From Burkholderiales bacterium (GTDB lineage: Bacteria; Pseudomonadota; Gammaproteobacteria; Burkholderiales; Casimicrobiaceae): 64,000 nt of DNA. A program made the position numbers and the translations under genes. Below, piece by piece: positions 55,394 to 64,000 of the stretch. The stretch covers positions 62,001-126,000 of the forward strand of contig JADYZP010000063.1 in assembly GCA_020853025.1 (NCBI GenBank). Direction: 5' to 3'. The stretch's first letter is position 1. Every line of letters begins with the position of its first letter. The notes under the pieces were generated by a model. The model was given only the letters and a program-made list of their open reading frames with translations. It was not told the DNA's origin and did not search any database.

Positions 55394-57133
55394 CTACAGC
55401 GCGTTCAGCCGATCGACCAGCGCCGCGATCTTTTCGGGGCCGTCGGCGCGGCGGATGCGCTCGACCAGCCCCTTCAACGCTGCCACCTCGGTGGTCAGCA
55501 CCCGCTGCTTGACCGCCAGCAGGTGCGCCGGGTGCATCGAGAAGTGGCGCAGCCCCAGGCCCAGCAGCAAGCGGGTGAGGTCGACCTCGCCGGCCATTTC
55601 GCCGCAGACGGCGATCGGCTTGCGCGCTTTCTTCGCGGTGCCGATCGCCAGCGCCAGCAGGCGGATGATCGCCGGGTGCAGAGGGTCGTAGAGATGGGCG
55701 ACCGCCTCGTCGGCGCGATCGACCGCCAGCGTGTACTGGATCAGGTCGTTGGTGCCGATGGACAGGAAGTCGAGCTTGGACAGGAACGCGTCCATCGCGA
55801 GGATCGCCGCTGGAATCTCGATCATGCCGCCAATCTCGATCGAGGAATCGAAGGGCACGCCCTGCTCGCGCAGATGCTCCTTCGCCTGCTCGATCATCTG
55901 CAACGTCTGGTCGATCTCCGACGACGACGCGAGCATCGGCACCAGGATGCGCACGCGGCCGTAATGCGACGCGCGGAGGATCGCGCGGAGCTGCGTCAGG
56001 AACAGGCGCGGCTCGGCCAGGCAGAAGCGCACGGCGCGCAGGCCCAGCGCCGGATTGGGCGCCACGCGTGACAAGCCGCCCAGGCCTTCCAGGTGCTTGT
56101 CGGCGCCCAAATCGAAGGTGCGAATGGTCACCGGACGTCCGTGCATGCCCTGCGCGACCGCTCGATAGGCCTCGAACTGCTCGTCCTCGCTGGGCAGCCC
56201 CTTGCGGTTGAGGAACAGGAACTCCGACCGGAACAGTCCGACCCCGGTGGCGCCGTTCTCGAGCGTCTGTGCCAGGTCCCCCGGCAGTTCGATGTTCGCG
56301 TACAGCTCGACGTGCTCGCCATCGATGGTCTCGGCGCGCTTGCTGCGCAGGCGCTTCAATTTCTGCCGCTCGAGATCGAGTTGGCTTTGCTTCAGCCGGA
56401 ATTCGGAGAGCACGGCGCGGTCGGGATTGACGATGACCACGCCCGAGTCACCGTCGACGATCAGCATCTCGGTGTCGCGGATCAACTGCCGCGCGTTGTG
56501 CGTGGCGACCACGGCCGGCACATTCAGGCTGCGCGCGACGATGGCGGTGTGCGAGGTGGCGCCGCCGACGTCGGTGAGAAAGGCGCCGTAATGATGGCTC
56601 TTGAACTGGATCACATCCGCCGGCGACAGGTCGTGCGCGACCAGGATCGTCTGCTCCTCGGCGATCGGCGCGCGCAGCGTGCCGCGCATGCCCATCAGCC
56701 GCTTCAGGATGCGCTCGCCGACCTGCACGATGTCGGACTTGCGCTCGCGAAGATAGGGATCCTCGATCTGCTCGAACTGCTCGACCAGCACGGCAAGTTG
56801 TTGAGTGAGCGCCCACTCCGCGTTGCAGCGCTGCTCCAGAATGAGTCTCTTCGGCGCCTCGGACAGCGTCGAATCGCTAAGGATCATCCAGTGGACGTCG
56901 AGGAAGGCACCGAACTCGCCCGGCACGTCGCCGCCGGTCATCGCGACGTGCAGGCCCTCGAGTTCTTTCTGCACTTCCTTGACCGCGTTGGTGAAGCGCT
57001 CGATTTCGACATCGACCTTCGACGGTGAAATCGTGTAATGCGCGACCTCGAGCGTGGCGTGCGAGACGAGCTGCGCCCGTCCGATGGCGATACCGCTCGA
57101 GACGCCGACGCCGTTGAGCGCGAAGCTCACCAT
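55394..57133 (-). CDS. ptsI: PEP-protein phosphotransferase (enzyme I)
   Basis: Transfers phosphate from PEP to HPr. 579 residues: HPr-binding N-domain, phospho-His195 in GGATSHTAIVARS, then a TIM-barrel PEP domain with FRSEFLFLNRKGLPSE, RTFDLGADKHLEG, LVPMLASSSEI and the CGEMAG active-site segment. ATG 57133 was chosen by family start. No sugar-specific EIIB/EIIC is near, so this looks like a regulatory phosphorelay, as in many betaproteobacteria. Confidence 0.95.
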   Translation of the reverse strand: MVSFALNGVGVSSGIAIGRAQLVSHATLEVAHYTISPSKVDVEIERFTNAVKEVQKELEGLHVAMTGGDVPGEFGAFLDVHWMILSDSTLSEAPKRLILEQRCNAEWALTQQLAVLVEQFEQIEDPYLRERKSDIVQVGERILKRLMGMRGTLRAPIAEEQTILVAHDLSPADVIQFKSHHYGAFLTDVGGATSHTAIVARSLNVPAVVATHNARQLIRDTEMLIVDGDSGVVIVNPDRAVLSEFRLKQSQLDLERQKLKRLRSKRAETIDGEHVELYANIELPGDLAQTLENGATGVGLFRSEFLFLNRKGLPSEDEQFEAYRAVAQGMHGRPVTIRTFDLGADKHLEGLGGLSRVAPNPALGLRAVRFCLAEPRLFLTQLRAILRASHYGRVRILVPMLASSSEIDQTLQMIEQAKEHLREQGVPFDSSIEIGGMIEIPAAILAMDAFLSKLDFLSIGTNDLIQYTLAVDRADEAVAHLYDPLHPAIIRLLALAIGTAKKARKPIAVCGEMAGEVDLTRLLLGLGLRHFSMHPAHLLAVKQRVLTTEVAALKGLVERIRRADGPEKIAALVDRLNAL

Positions 57134-57164
57134 GCGGCAACGGCGCGCCTGGCGCCTCCCCAGG

Positions 57165-57434
57165 TTATGAGCGCTCCCCGAGGCCGTCGTGGAAAAGCGC
57201 GGCGATTTCGCGCATCGCCTCTGCTTCGTCGGGTCCGTCGATTTCCAGCCGCACCGTCGCACCGACAGCCGCGGTGAGCAGCATCACCGCCACGATGCTG
57301 CGGGCACTGGCGCGCCGACCGCGCACGACCAGCGATATGCGCGAACGGAATCGCGACGCGATGTTGACAATCCGCGCGCAGGCCCTGGCGTGCAGGCCGA
57401 GCGGGTTGGTGATGGAGACGGCACGAATCAGCAT
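57165..57434 (-). CDS. Second HPr-family phosphocarrier
   Basis: 89 residues. His15 in NPLGLHARACARIV and Ser46 in ASARSIVAVMLL are conserved, so both the EI-dependent and the HprK-type regulatory sites are kept. It differs from the other HPr in 288 bases upstream in having a Cys after HARA and an Arg-rich loop (VVRGRRASAR). ptsI starts 31 bases downstream. The 288-base gap between the two HPr genes holds no other gene. Confidence 0.9.
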   Translation of the reverse strand: MLIRAVSITNPLGLHARACARIVNIASRFRSRISLVVRGRRASARSIVAVMLLTAAVGATVRLEIDGPDEAEAMREIAALFHDGLGERS

Positions 57435-57722
57435 AGGACACCGCAGGGCGTTGATGGACAGCCAGCGTCGGCCACCGAACGAGGCGGCCACTGCCTTTGG
57501 GCGTCGAATCCGCGCGAAGGTTCCGCTTCGGGGTTCCGCCTCGGTGTTTTCTTTCGATTCGTCGCAACCGTCGCCACCCGCTTCGCTCTCGGGGTCGAGC
57601 GTGTTGCGTCATCGTGCCCGTTTCTCGTTGGGCATGCATGACATTTTTATGCTGCAATGCGCAATGCGGATCGGTCCCGCGGTTCGGCCGCCTGCGCCGA
57701 CACGGCTTGGTGCGACTACCGG

Positions 57723-57992
57723 CTACTGGCCTTCGCCGAAGCAGTCCCCGATCAGTTCGACGATCGCCGTCATCGCGTCGCCCTCGTCGGGACCGTCGAC
57801 CTCGATGGTCACCTTCGACCCCTTCCCGGCCGCCAGCATCATCACGCCCATGATGCTCTTGGCGTTGACCTTGCGGCCGTTGCGCGACATCTGCACCTCG
57901 CTCTGGTAACGCGCGGCGAGTTGCGTCAGCTTTGCTGACGCCCGCGCATGCAGACCCAGCTTGTTGACGATTTCAACCTCGCGTTGCTGCAT
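57723..57992 (-). CDS. ptsH: Phosphocarrier HPr
   Basis: 89 residues: MQQREVEIVNKLGLHARASA with His15, and VNAKSIMGVMMLAAGKG with Ser46. Typical HPr length and order of secondary structure. Its start overlaps the EIIA gene by 20 bases, so translation is coupled. Likely phosphate partner of enzyme I and EIIA. Confidence 0.95.
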   Translation of the reverse strand: MQQREVEIVNKLGLHARASAKLTQLAARYQSEVQMSRNGRKVNAKSIMGVMMLAAGKGSKVTIEVDGPDEGDAMTAIVELIGDCFGEGQ

Positions 57993-58386
57993 AGATCGGA
58001 TCCACTGCGACGCGCAGCACGCCGTCGCGGCCGCCCAGGACCGCCTTCGACAGCATGGTGTCCATGCCCTTCTCGCGGTAGGTGAACGCTCGCACCAGCA
58101 TCGGCAGGTTGACACCGGCGATGACCTCGACACGGCCGGGAACCACCAGCTTGCAGGCAAGATTGCACGGCGTCGCGCCGTAGATGTCCGACAACACGAG
58201 GACGCCCTCGCCGGTGTCGACCTGACGCACACGTTCGCGCGCCATCGGTAACAGGTCGGTCGGATCGTCGGTGGCTGCCACCGACAACGTCTCGAGCTGC
58301 GGCGGCCGCGCGCCCAGCACGTGCGTGACGGCCTTGACCAGGCTGTCCGGCAGCGTGTCGTGGGCGATGATGAGGACGCCGATCAT
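57973..58386 (-). CDS. PTS EIIA, mannose/fructose family
   Basis: 137 residues. Phosphorylation His9 in MIGVLIIAHDTLPDSLV. The later DIYGATPCNLACKLV and NLPMLVRAFTYR are mannose-type EIIA marks. With HPr and EI but no EIIB/C it forms the incomplete phosphorelay usual in betaproteobacteria, tied to regulation by HprK. First gene of the operon (58386); the Yej ATPase gene ends 33 bases before it on the same strand. Confidence 0.93.
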   Translation of the reverse strand: MIGVLIIAHDTLPDSLVKAVTHVLGARPPQLETLSVAATDDPTDLLPMARERVRQVDTGEGVLVLSDIYGATPCNLACKLVVPGRVEVIAGVNLPMLVRAFTYREKGMDTMLSKAVLGGRDGVLRVAVDPIYAATRG

Positions 58387-58419
58387 CCGGGGGATGTTAG
58401 CGCGAAGCCTGCGGTAGAG

Positions 58420-60009
58420 CTACTGGACGCTCGCCGCCTCCAGCAGCGCCTTCGTGTACGGCTCCCGCGGCGCGGCGAACAGCGCTTCCGCCTCACCCTG
58501 CTCGACGATCGCGCCGTCCTTCATCACCAGCACGCGGTGCGCCATCGCGCGCACGACCGCGAGATCGTGGCTGATGAAGATGTAGCTCATCGCGTACTTC
58601 TGCTGCAGCGCGCCCAGAAGCTTCAGCACCTGCTGTTGCACCGAGACATCGAGCGCCGAGGTCGGCTCGTCGAGCACCAGCACCTCGGGCCGCAGGATCA
58701 CCGCGCGGGCGATCGCGATCCGCTGCCGCTGGCCGCCGGAAAACTCGTGCGGATAGCGCGTCAACACATCGAGGAGGCCATGCGCCTCCGAGAGGCCGAC
58801 CTCTGCCAGCATGTCCAGGATGCGCTGGCGGCGCCCCAGCTTCGTAAGCTCGGGCATGTGCAGCGCGACGCCTTCGCCAACGATCTCTCCGATCGTCATC
58901 CGCGGCGACAGCGACGCGAAGGGGTCCTGGAACACCACCTGCATGCGCCGGCGCATCGCGCGCAGCGTCGCGCGGTCGGCGTCGTCGAGGCGCGTGCCTT
59001 CGAGGGTGACCTCACCGGCTGCGATGGTCTGCAGCGCAAGCAGCGCCATGCCCAGCGTCGTCTTGCCGGAACCGGATTCGCCGACGATGCCCAGCGTCTC
59101 GCCGCGCTTCAATTCGAGCGTGGCGTTGCGCACCGCGCGAAAGACCTCCTTGCCGAACCAGCCCTTGGCGGATACGAAATCGACCGATACGTCGTGCGCC
59201 GCCGCGAGGACCGGCGCATCGGCCGATACCGAAACGACCGCACGCTGCGGCCGGCTCGCGATCAGCTTGATCGTGTACGGATCGCGCGGACGGGTGAACA
59301 CCTCGGCCGTCGCGCCCTGCTCGACCAGGCGGCCCTTCTCCATCACGCCGACGCGGTGGCAGAACCGGCGCACCAGATTCAGGTCGTGCGTGATGAACAG
59401 GATCGCCATGCCGTACTCGGCCTGCAGGTCGTCGAGCAGCGCGAGGATCTGCGCCTGGATGGTGACGTCGAGCGCGGTGGTCGGCTCGTCGGCGATCAAG
59501 AGCTTCGGCCGGCAAGCGAGCGCCATCGCGATCATCGCGCGCTGGCGTTGCCCGCCGGAGAGCTGGTGCGGGTAGGCGTCGACTTTTTTTGCCGGATCGG
59601 GAATACCGGTACGGTGCAGCAACTCGATCGCACGAACGTGCGCGCGTTTCCTGCCCAGCGACTCGTGGCGCTCCAGCACCTCGGAAATCGGGTTGCCGAC
59701 CGTATACAGCGGATTCAGCGCGGTCAGCGGCTCCTGGAAGATCATCGCGATGTCGCGACCACGCAGCGCCTGCATGTGCCGCAGGTTCTTCTTCAGGACG
59801 TCGTCGCCGGCGAAGCGGATCGCGCCTTCGTAGGTCGCGGATTCGAGCAGGCGCAGGATCGACAGCGCGGTCACCGACTTGCCGGAACCCGATTCACCGA
59901 CCAGCGCAAATTTCTCGCCGGCATCGACGTCGAAGGAAATGCGGTCGACGACGCGCGATGGCCCGAAATTGACGCAGAGCCGGTCGACCGAGAGCAACGG
60001 TGCGGCCAT
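58420..60009 (-). CDS. yejF: Peptide ABC transporter double ATP-binding protein (YejF)
   Basis: 529 residues holding two ABC cassettes: Walker [10 protein letters not shown] with [19 protein letters not shown] and [13 protein letters not shown], then GESGSGKTT with [19 protein letters not shown] and [13 protein letters not shown]. Powers the YejBE permease for uptake of peptides (microcin C and antimicrobial peptides in enterics). The ATG at 60009 follows yejE by 5 bases; the longer frame upstream lies inside yejE and is spurious. Confidence 0.94.
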   Translation of the reverse strand: MAAPLLSVDRLCVNFGPSRVVDRISFDVDAGEKFALVGESGSGKSVTALSILRLLESATYEGAIRFAGDDVLKKNLRHMQALRGRDIAMIFQEPLTALNPLYTVGNPISEVLERHESLGRKRAHVRAIELLHRTGIPDPAKKVDAYPHQLSGGQRQRAMIAMALACRPKLLIADEPTTALDVTIQAQILALLDDLQAEYGMAILFITHDLNLVRRFCHRVGVMEKGRLVEQGATAEVFTRPRDPYTIKLIASRPQRAVVSVSADAPVLAAAHDVSVDFVSAKGWFGKEVFRAVRNATLELKRGETLGIVGESGSGKTTLGMALLALQTIAAGEVTLEGTRLDDADRATLRAMRRRMQVVFQDPFASLSPRMTIGEIVGEGVALHMPELTKLGRRQRILDMLAEVGLSEAHGLLDVLTRYPHEFSGGQRQRIAIARAVILRPEVLVLDEPTSALDVSVQQQVLKLLGALQQKYAMSYIFISHDLAVVRAMAHRVLVMKDGAIVEQGEAEALFAAPREPYTKALLEAASVQ

Positions 60010-60014
60010 GCCTT

Positions 60015-61103
60015 CTAGCTCTTCCGCGTGTCGAAGGCGTCGCGCAGCGCGTCGCCGATGAAAGTGAGCAGCAGCAGCGTCAGCACCAGCACGACGAAGG
60101 TCGGCACCGAGATCCACCACGAGTCGAGGTTTTCCTTGCCCTGCCGCAGAAGATCGCCGAGCGACGGAATTCCGGTGACGCCCAGGCCCAGGAAGTCGAG
60201 CGAGGTCAGGAACAGGATCGCCGCGCTCATCCGGAACGGCAGGAAGGTGATCACCGGCGTCATCGAGTTCGGCAGCACATGGCGCCAGATGATCTGCCCG
60301 TTGGACAAACCCATCGCGCGCGCCGCCTTGACGAACTCGAGGTTGCGGTTGCGCAGGAATTCGGCGCGCACGTAATCGGACAGGCCGATCCAGCCGAAGA
60401 GCGCGAAGACGCCGACCAGCAGCAGCAGCGACGGCTGCAGGATCGACGCCAGAATGATCAGCAGGTAAAGCTCCGGCACGGCATTCCAGATCTCGATGAT
60501 CCGTTGCGTGGCGAGGTCGATGCGCCCGCCGAAGTAGCCCTGCATCGCGCCGATCAGGATGCCGAGGATCGTCGCCACCGTCGTCAGCGCCAGGCTGAAG
60601 TAGATGCTGACCCGGAAGCCGTAGAGCAGCCGCGCGGTCATATCGCGGCCCGACTGGTCGGTGCCGAGCCAATGCGCGCGCGAAGGCGGCGACGGATCCG
60701 CCGCGCGCGCGTAGTAGTCGAGCGCGCCCGACCCCCAATCGTTGAACGTGTACAGCGCGAAGTTGCCGGGCTTGGCGAACTGCTCGCGGATGAACGGGTC
60801 GTCCCACTCGGTCGGCGTGGCGAAGTCGCCGCCGAACACCGTCTCCGGCTGGTTGGAGACAATGGGGAAGTACCACTGCCCGTTGTAGCGGGCGACGAGC
60901 GGCCGGTCGTTGGAGAAGAGCTCGGCAAAGGTGCCGACGACGAGCAGCGCCGCGAACGCCAGCAGCGACACGTAGCCCAGGCGGTTGCGCTTGAAGCGCG
61001 CCCAGGCGCGCTGGTTCGGCGACAGTGAAGTCGCCCGCGGCGCCGCGGGCGCGGCGCCCGCAAAAACGCCGTCGGCGTCGACCCCGGCTGCAGCCCTGTT
61101 CAC
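60015..61103 (-). CDS. yejE: Peptide ABC transporter permease (YejE)
   Basis: 362 residues. A cytoplasmic N-terminal leader, first helix GYVSLLAFAALLVVGTFAEL, then a large periplasmic insert (about 65-140, VFGGDFATPTEWDDPFI) typical of YejE, five further helices and the coupling EFVKAARAMGLSNGQIIWRHVLPN motif. GTG start at 61103, ten bases after yejB. Pairs with YejB. Confidence 0.94.
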   Translation of the reverse strand: MNRAAAGVDADGVFAGAAPAAPRATSLSPNQRAWARFKRNRLGYVSLLAFAALLVVGTFAELFSNDRPLVARYNGQWYFPIVSNQPETVFGGDFATPTEWDDPFIREQFAKPGNFALYTFNDWGSGALDYYARAADPSPPSRAHWLGTDQSGRDMTARLLYGFRVSIYFSLALTTVATILGILIGAMQGYFGGRIDLATQRIIEIWNAVPELYLLIILASILQPSLLLLVGVFALFGWIGLSDYVRAEFLRNRNLEFVKAARAMGLSNGQIIWRHVLPNSMTPVITFLPFRMSAAILFLTSLDFLGLGVTGIPSLGDLLRQGKENLDSWWISVPTFVVLVLTLLLLTFIGDALRDAFDTRKS

Positions 61104-61113
61104 GTGCGAACCC

Positions 61114-62148
61114 TCACTTCGCGACCGCGGCGAACTGGACGCGCGGATCGACGACGACGTACAGCAGGTCGCCGACCAGCTTGACCACGAGGCCCATCAG
61201 CGTGAAGAAGTACAGCGTGCCAAGCACGACGGCGTAGTCGCGGCGCACGATCGATTCGTAGCCCAGCAGGCCGAGGCCATCCAGCGAGAACAGCGTCTCG
61301 ATCAGCAGCGAGCCGGCGAAGAACGCGCCGACGAAGGCAGCGGGAAAGCCGGTGACGATCGGTATCAGCGCGTTGCGGAAGACGTGCTTGTACAGGATGC
61401 GCCGTTCGGGCATCCCCTTCGCGCGCGCGACCAGCACGTACTGCTTGCGGATTTCCTCGACGAAGGTGTTCTTGGTCAGCATGGTGACGACGGCGAAGCT
61501 GCCGATCGCGTAGCAGATCAGCGGCAGCACCAGGTGCCACAGGTAGTCGGCGATGCGTGCCGGCCACGACAGGTATGCCCAGTTGTCGGAGGTGAGCCCG
61601 CGCAGCGGAAACCAGTCGAGAAAGCTGCCGCCGGCAAAGAGCACGATCAGCACCACGCCAAGCACGAAGCCGGGAATCGCGAAGCCGATCAGCACCAGCA
61701 GCGTGGTCGCGGTGTCGAAGCGACTGCCTTCGCGCACCGCCTTGGCGACCCCCAGCGGTATCGAGATCAGGTAGGAGATGAGGAAGGTCCACAAACCAAG
61801 GCTGATCGACACCGGCAGCTTCTCCTTGATCAGCGACCAGACGTCCTTGTTGCGCAGATAGCTGTTGCCCAGGTCGAAGCGCGCGAAATTGGCGAGCATC
61901 GAAAAGTAGCGCTCGAGCGGCGGCTTGTCGAAGCCGTAGAGCTTCCTCAGCTCCTCGACCTGCTTCGCATCGACGTCGCGTCGCGCCTGGAAACTCGCGG
62001 TGTCGCCTCCCGCCCCGGCACGCGCCTCGGCGAGAAGCGTCTCGACCGGACCGCCGGGCACGAACTGGATGACGACAAAGGTCAGCGTCAGCACGCCGAG
62101 GATCGTCGGGATCATCAGCAGCAGGCGCTTGAGGATGTAGGTCAGCAT
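61114..62148 (-). CDS. yejB: Peptide ABC transporter permease (YejB)
   Basis: 344 residues: MLTYILKRLLLMIPTILGVL opens the first helix, followed by a periplasmic part with DVDAKQVEELRKLYGFDKP, the remaining helices and coupling loop EEIRKQYVLVARAKGMPERRILYKHVFRN. DppB/OppB-family permease in the YejB subgroup. ATG 62148 was preferred to a longer start with Pro/Ser-rich non-membrane residues. Confidence 0.94.
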   Translation of the reverse strand: MLTYILKRLLLMIPTILGVLTLTFVVIQFVPGGPVETLLAEARAGAGGDTASFQARRDVDAKQVEELRKLYGFDKPPLERYFSMLANFARFDLGNSYLRNKDVWSLIKEKLPVSISLGLWTFLISYLISIPLGVAKAVREGSRFDTATTLLVLIGFAIPGFVLGVVLIVLFAGGSFLDWFPLRGLTSDNWAYLSWPARIADYLWHLVLPLICYAIGSFAVVTMLTKNTFVEEIRKQYVLVARAKGMPERRILYKHVFRNALIPIVTGFPAAFVGAFFAGSLLIETLFSLDGLGLLGYESIVRRDYAVVLGTLYFFTLMGLVVKLVGDLLYVVVDPRVQFAAVAK

Positions 62149-62167
62149 CGGGACTGGCGCGGCGGCG

Positions 62168-64000
62168 TCACTTGCGGGCGAGCGCGTTCTTGTCGGCGTC
62201 CTTCGCCCACCAAGCGGTGATCGCCCACTGCAGCCAGTCGGAGGGTGTGGCGATCGTGTAGTACTTGGGCACGACCTTGGGGATGCCAAAGCGATCCCAG
62301 CGCGACACCCGGTTGCTGCCGCCGTAGAGGTCGGGTACCTGGTAATAGCCGAAGATCAGCAGCCGGTCGAGCGCGCGCGCAGCGTCCGTCAGCTGCTGCA
62401 TCGTCTGCGCCTTGTCCATCGCCTCCAGCACATGGTCGATCGCGCGGCTCTTCACGCCCCGGTAGTTGTCGGCACCCTGGATGTCGGCATTGGCGCTGCC
62501 GTACTGCGATTTCAGGTCCGCCGGCTCGGGCAGCGTGAAGTCGCCGATCTTGATCATCACCATGTCGAAGTCGTAGGTCTCCAGCCGCTTGCGAAACAGC
62601 GAGAAGTCGACCAGACGCGATTTCAGGCGAATGCCGATCTTGGCGAGATTACGCTCGAACACCGCCTCGGCGCGGCCGGGTGCATCGCCGGTTTCCAGGA
62701 ACTCGAATTCCAGCGGCTCGCCCTTGGCGTTGCGCGCGATACCGTCTTCGCCGACTTTCCACCCCGCTTCCTGCAACAGCGCGCGCGCCTGCTTCAAGTT
62801 CTCGCGCAGCGCGTTCGGCGAGGTATCGCTGCGCGGCGGCACCCACGCCGGACCGAAGACCTCCGGCGGCAGCTCGCTGCGAAATGGCTCGAGCAGCGCC
62901 AACTCGCCGGGCCCGGGCATCCCCTGCATCGCGAAGTCGGTGTTCGCGAACACGCTGTTGGTGCGCTTGTACTGCTTGTAGACGTTGATCGCCTCGAAGT
63001 CGAAGGCGAGGTTGATCGCCTTGCGCACGCGCCAGTCGGAGAGCACCGGCCGGCGCGTATTCAGCACGTAGGACTGCAATCCCATGCCGAAGCCGTTCGG
63101 GAATTCATCCTTGACGATACGGCCGTCGGCCCACTTCGGTCCCTGGTGCTGCCGTGCCCAGCGACGCGCCGAGTACTCCATCAGGAAGTCGAACTCTCCA
63201 GCCTTGAAGGCCTCGATCGCGATCGCGTTGTCCTGGTAGTAACGGTAGACGATGCGGTCGAAGTTGTACTGGCCCTTCGCCACCCCGAGGTCTCGCGCCC
63301 AGTAGTTCGGGTCGCGGACGAACTCGATGCGGCGCGGCATGTCGACCTCACCGATCGTGTAGGGGCCGGTTGCGATCGGGACCTCCTGGACGATGTCGTC
63401 GAATTTCTTGGGCGACCCATCGTTGTTCTGCACCCACTTGCGGGAAAACACCGGCAGGCCGGCGGCCGCGAAAATGGCGTCGTCGGTGTGCTCCTTCAAG
63501 TCGAAGCGGATCGTACGGTCGTCGAGCACCGTCGCACGCTCGATACCGGCAAGCCTGACGCGCACACCCGGCGCCACGCCCTTGCCGGTCAGCGTCTGGA
63601 ACACGACCTTCACGTCCTCAGCGGTGACCGGATCGCCGTTGGTGAAACGCGCCTTCGGGTGGATGCGGAACGTGACCGACGACTTGTCGGGTGCCACCCG
63701 CATCTCTTCGGCAACCATGCCGTAGATGGTGCCGGGCTCGTCGCCGGAACGGATGGCGAGCGACTCCAGCATCAGCGTGGACAATCCGGCCGGCGACTGT
63801 CCCTTGATCGTGTAGGGATTGAACTTGTCGAACGAGGACCGGCGGTCGGGGTTCTGCAGCTGCAGCGTGCCACCCTTCGGGGCATCGGGATTCACGTAGT
63901 CGAAATGCGCAAAGCCGCGCGGATACTTGGGCGTTGCGCCATACGACGCGTAGGCGTGCGACCAGGTGCCCGTCGCGGGCGTCGCGGATACGGCAGGCGA
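62168..64000 (-). CDS. yejA: Extracellular solute-binding protein YejA, N-terminus cut by window edge
   Basis: Periplasmic peptide-binding protein of the Yej importer. 610 residues fall in the window, frame open to the last base. The visible start WSHAYASYGATPKYPRGFAH leads into FDYVNPDAPKGGTLQL, typical of mature YejA, so only the signal peptide and a few residues lie outside. Later GFGMGLQSYVLNTRRPVLSD, RKAINLAFDFEAIN. The in-frame GTG at 63895 is internal and not the start. Confidence 0.93.
   Translation of the reverse strand, partial: SPAVSATPATGTWSHAYASYGATPKYPRGFAHFDYVNPDAPKGGTLQLQNPDRRSSFDKFNPYTIKGQSPAGLSTLMLESLAIRSGDEPGTIYGMVAEEMRVAPDKSSVTFRIHPKARFTNGDPVTAEDVKVVFQTLTGKGVAPGVRVRLAGIERATVLDDRTIRFDLKEHTDDAIFAAAGLPVFSRKWVQNNDGSPKKFDDIVQEVPIATGPYTIGEVDMPRRIEFVRDPNYWARDLGVAKGQYNFDRIVYRYYQDNAIAIEAFKAGEFDFLMEYSARRWARQHQGPKWADGRIVKDEFPNGFGMGLQSYVLNTRRPVLSDWRVRKAINLAFDFEAINVYKQYKRTNSVFANTDFAMQGMPGPGELALLEPFRSELPPEVFGPAWVPPRSDTSPNALRENLKQARALLQEAGWKVGEDGIARNAKGEPLEFEFLETGDAPGRAEAVFERNLAKIGIRLKSRLVDFSLFRKRLETYDFDMVMIKIGDFTLPEPADLKSQYGSANADIQGADNYRGVKSRAIDHVLEAMDKAQTMQQLTDAARALDRLLIFGYYQVPDLYGGSNRVSRWDRFGIPKVVPKYYTIATPSDWLQWAITAWWAKDADKNALARK

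Overview
The window is one continuous, gene-dense piece of high-GC bacterial chromosome. Its gene content points to a betaproteobacterium, most likely Burkholderiales or a close relative. The evidence is a tripartite tricarboxylate transporter with a Bug-type binding protein, a DUF4124 protein, a mannose-type EIIA/HPr/EI phosphorelay, neighbouring MetX and MetW functions, a GatCAB amidotransferase, and 6S RNA next to zapA. I see no tRNA, rRNA, CRISPR array, prophage or insertion sequence. The first gene (metK) and the last (yejA) are cut by the window edges.

Left third (1-18603): after metK and a Sua5-type tRNA-modification gene come glycerate kinase and malonyl-CoA synthetase, then an oxalate-catabolism island. 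Leftward from a shared control region near 13150-13375 run oxc, frc, an ADP-forming acyl-CoA synthetase-like gene and tctC-tctB-tctA. Rightward run a GntR/FCD regulator and a two-subunit NAD-linked formate dehydrogenase (NuoEF-like fusion plus molybdo/tungsto-pterin subunit). Together these predict oxalate uptake, CoA transfer, decarboxylation of oxalyl-CoA to formyl-CoA, and oxidation of formate to CO2 with NADH. A near-palindrome between the -35 and -10 elements of oxc is the best operator candidate.

Middle (18604-45670): a TauE/SafE permease and an EVE-domain protein are followed by 6S RNA, zapA, a ZapB-like coiled coil and greB. A cobalamin-uptake locus follows: btuC-btuD converge on btuB-btuF, and a clear cobalamin riboswitch precedes btuB. 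Several small conserved proteins come next, then the cell-shape cluster mreB-mreC-mreD-mrdA-rodA. Divergent from mreB is gatC-gatA-gatB. After that are a lipoprotein, a DUF456 membrane protein, ettA, a DUF4124 protein, pyrE, exonuclease III and a YheS-type ABC-F protein.

Right third (45671-64000): a methyltransferase and AmpG, a single open frame joining MetX and MetW, and a large secreted protein with an atypical cytochrome-c motif, choice-of-anchor repeats and a DUF5648-like end. Next is an operon of TlpA-like thioredoxin, DUF4266 lipoprotein, DUF3570 barrel and ApbE flavin transferase. It is followed by a phosphorelay locus with two HPr proteins and by a Yej-type peptide ABC transporter. 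The least explained parts are the TlpA-DUF4266-DUF3570-ApbE operon, the CX4CH protein with its AT-rich control region, the MetX-MetW fusion, and the transporter and ADP-forming ligase inside the oxalate operon.
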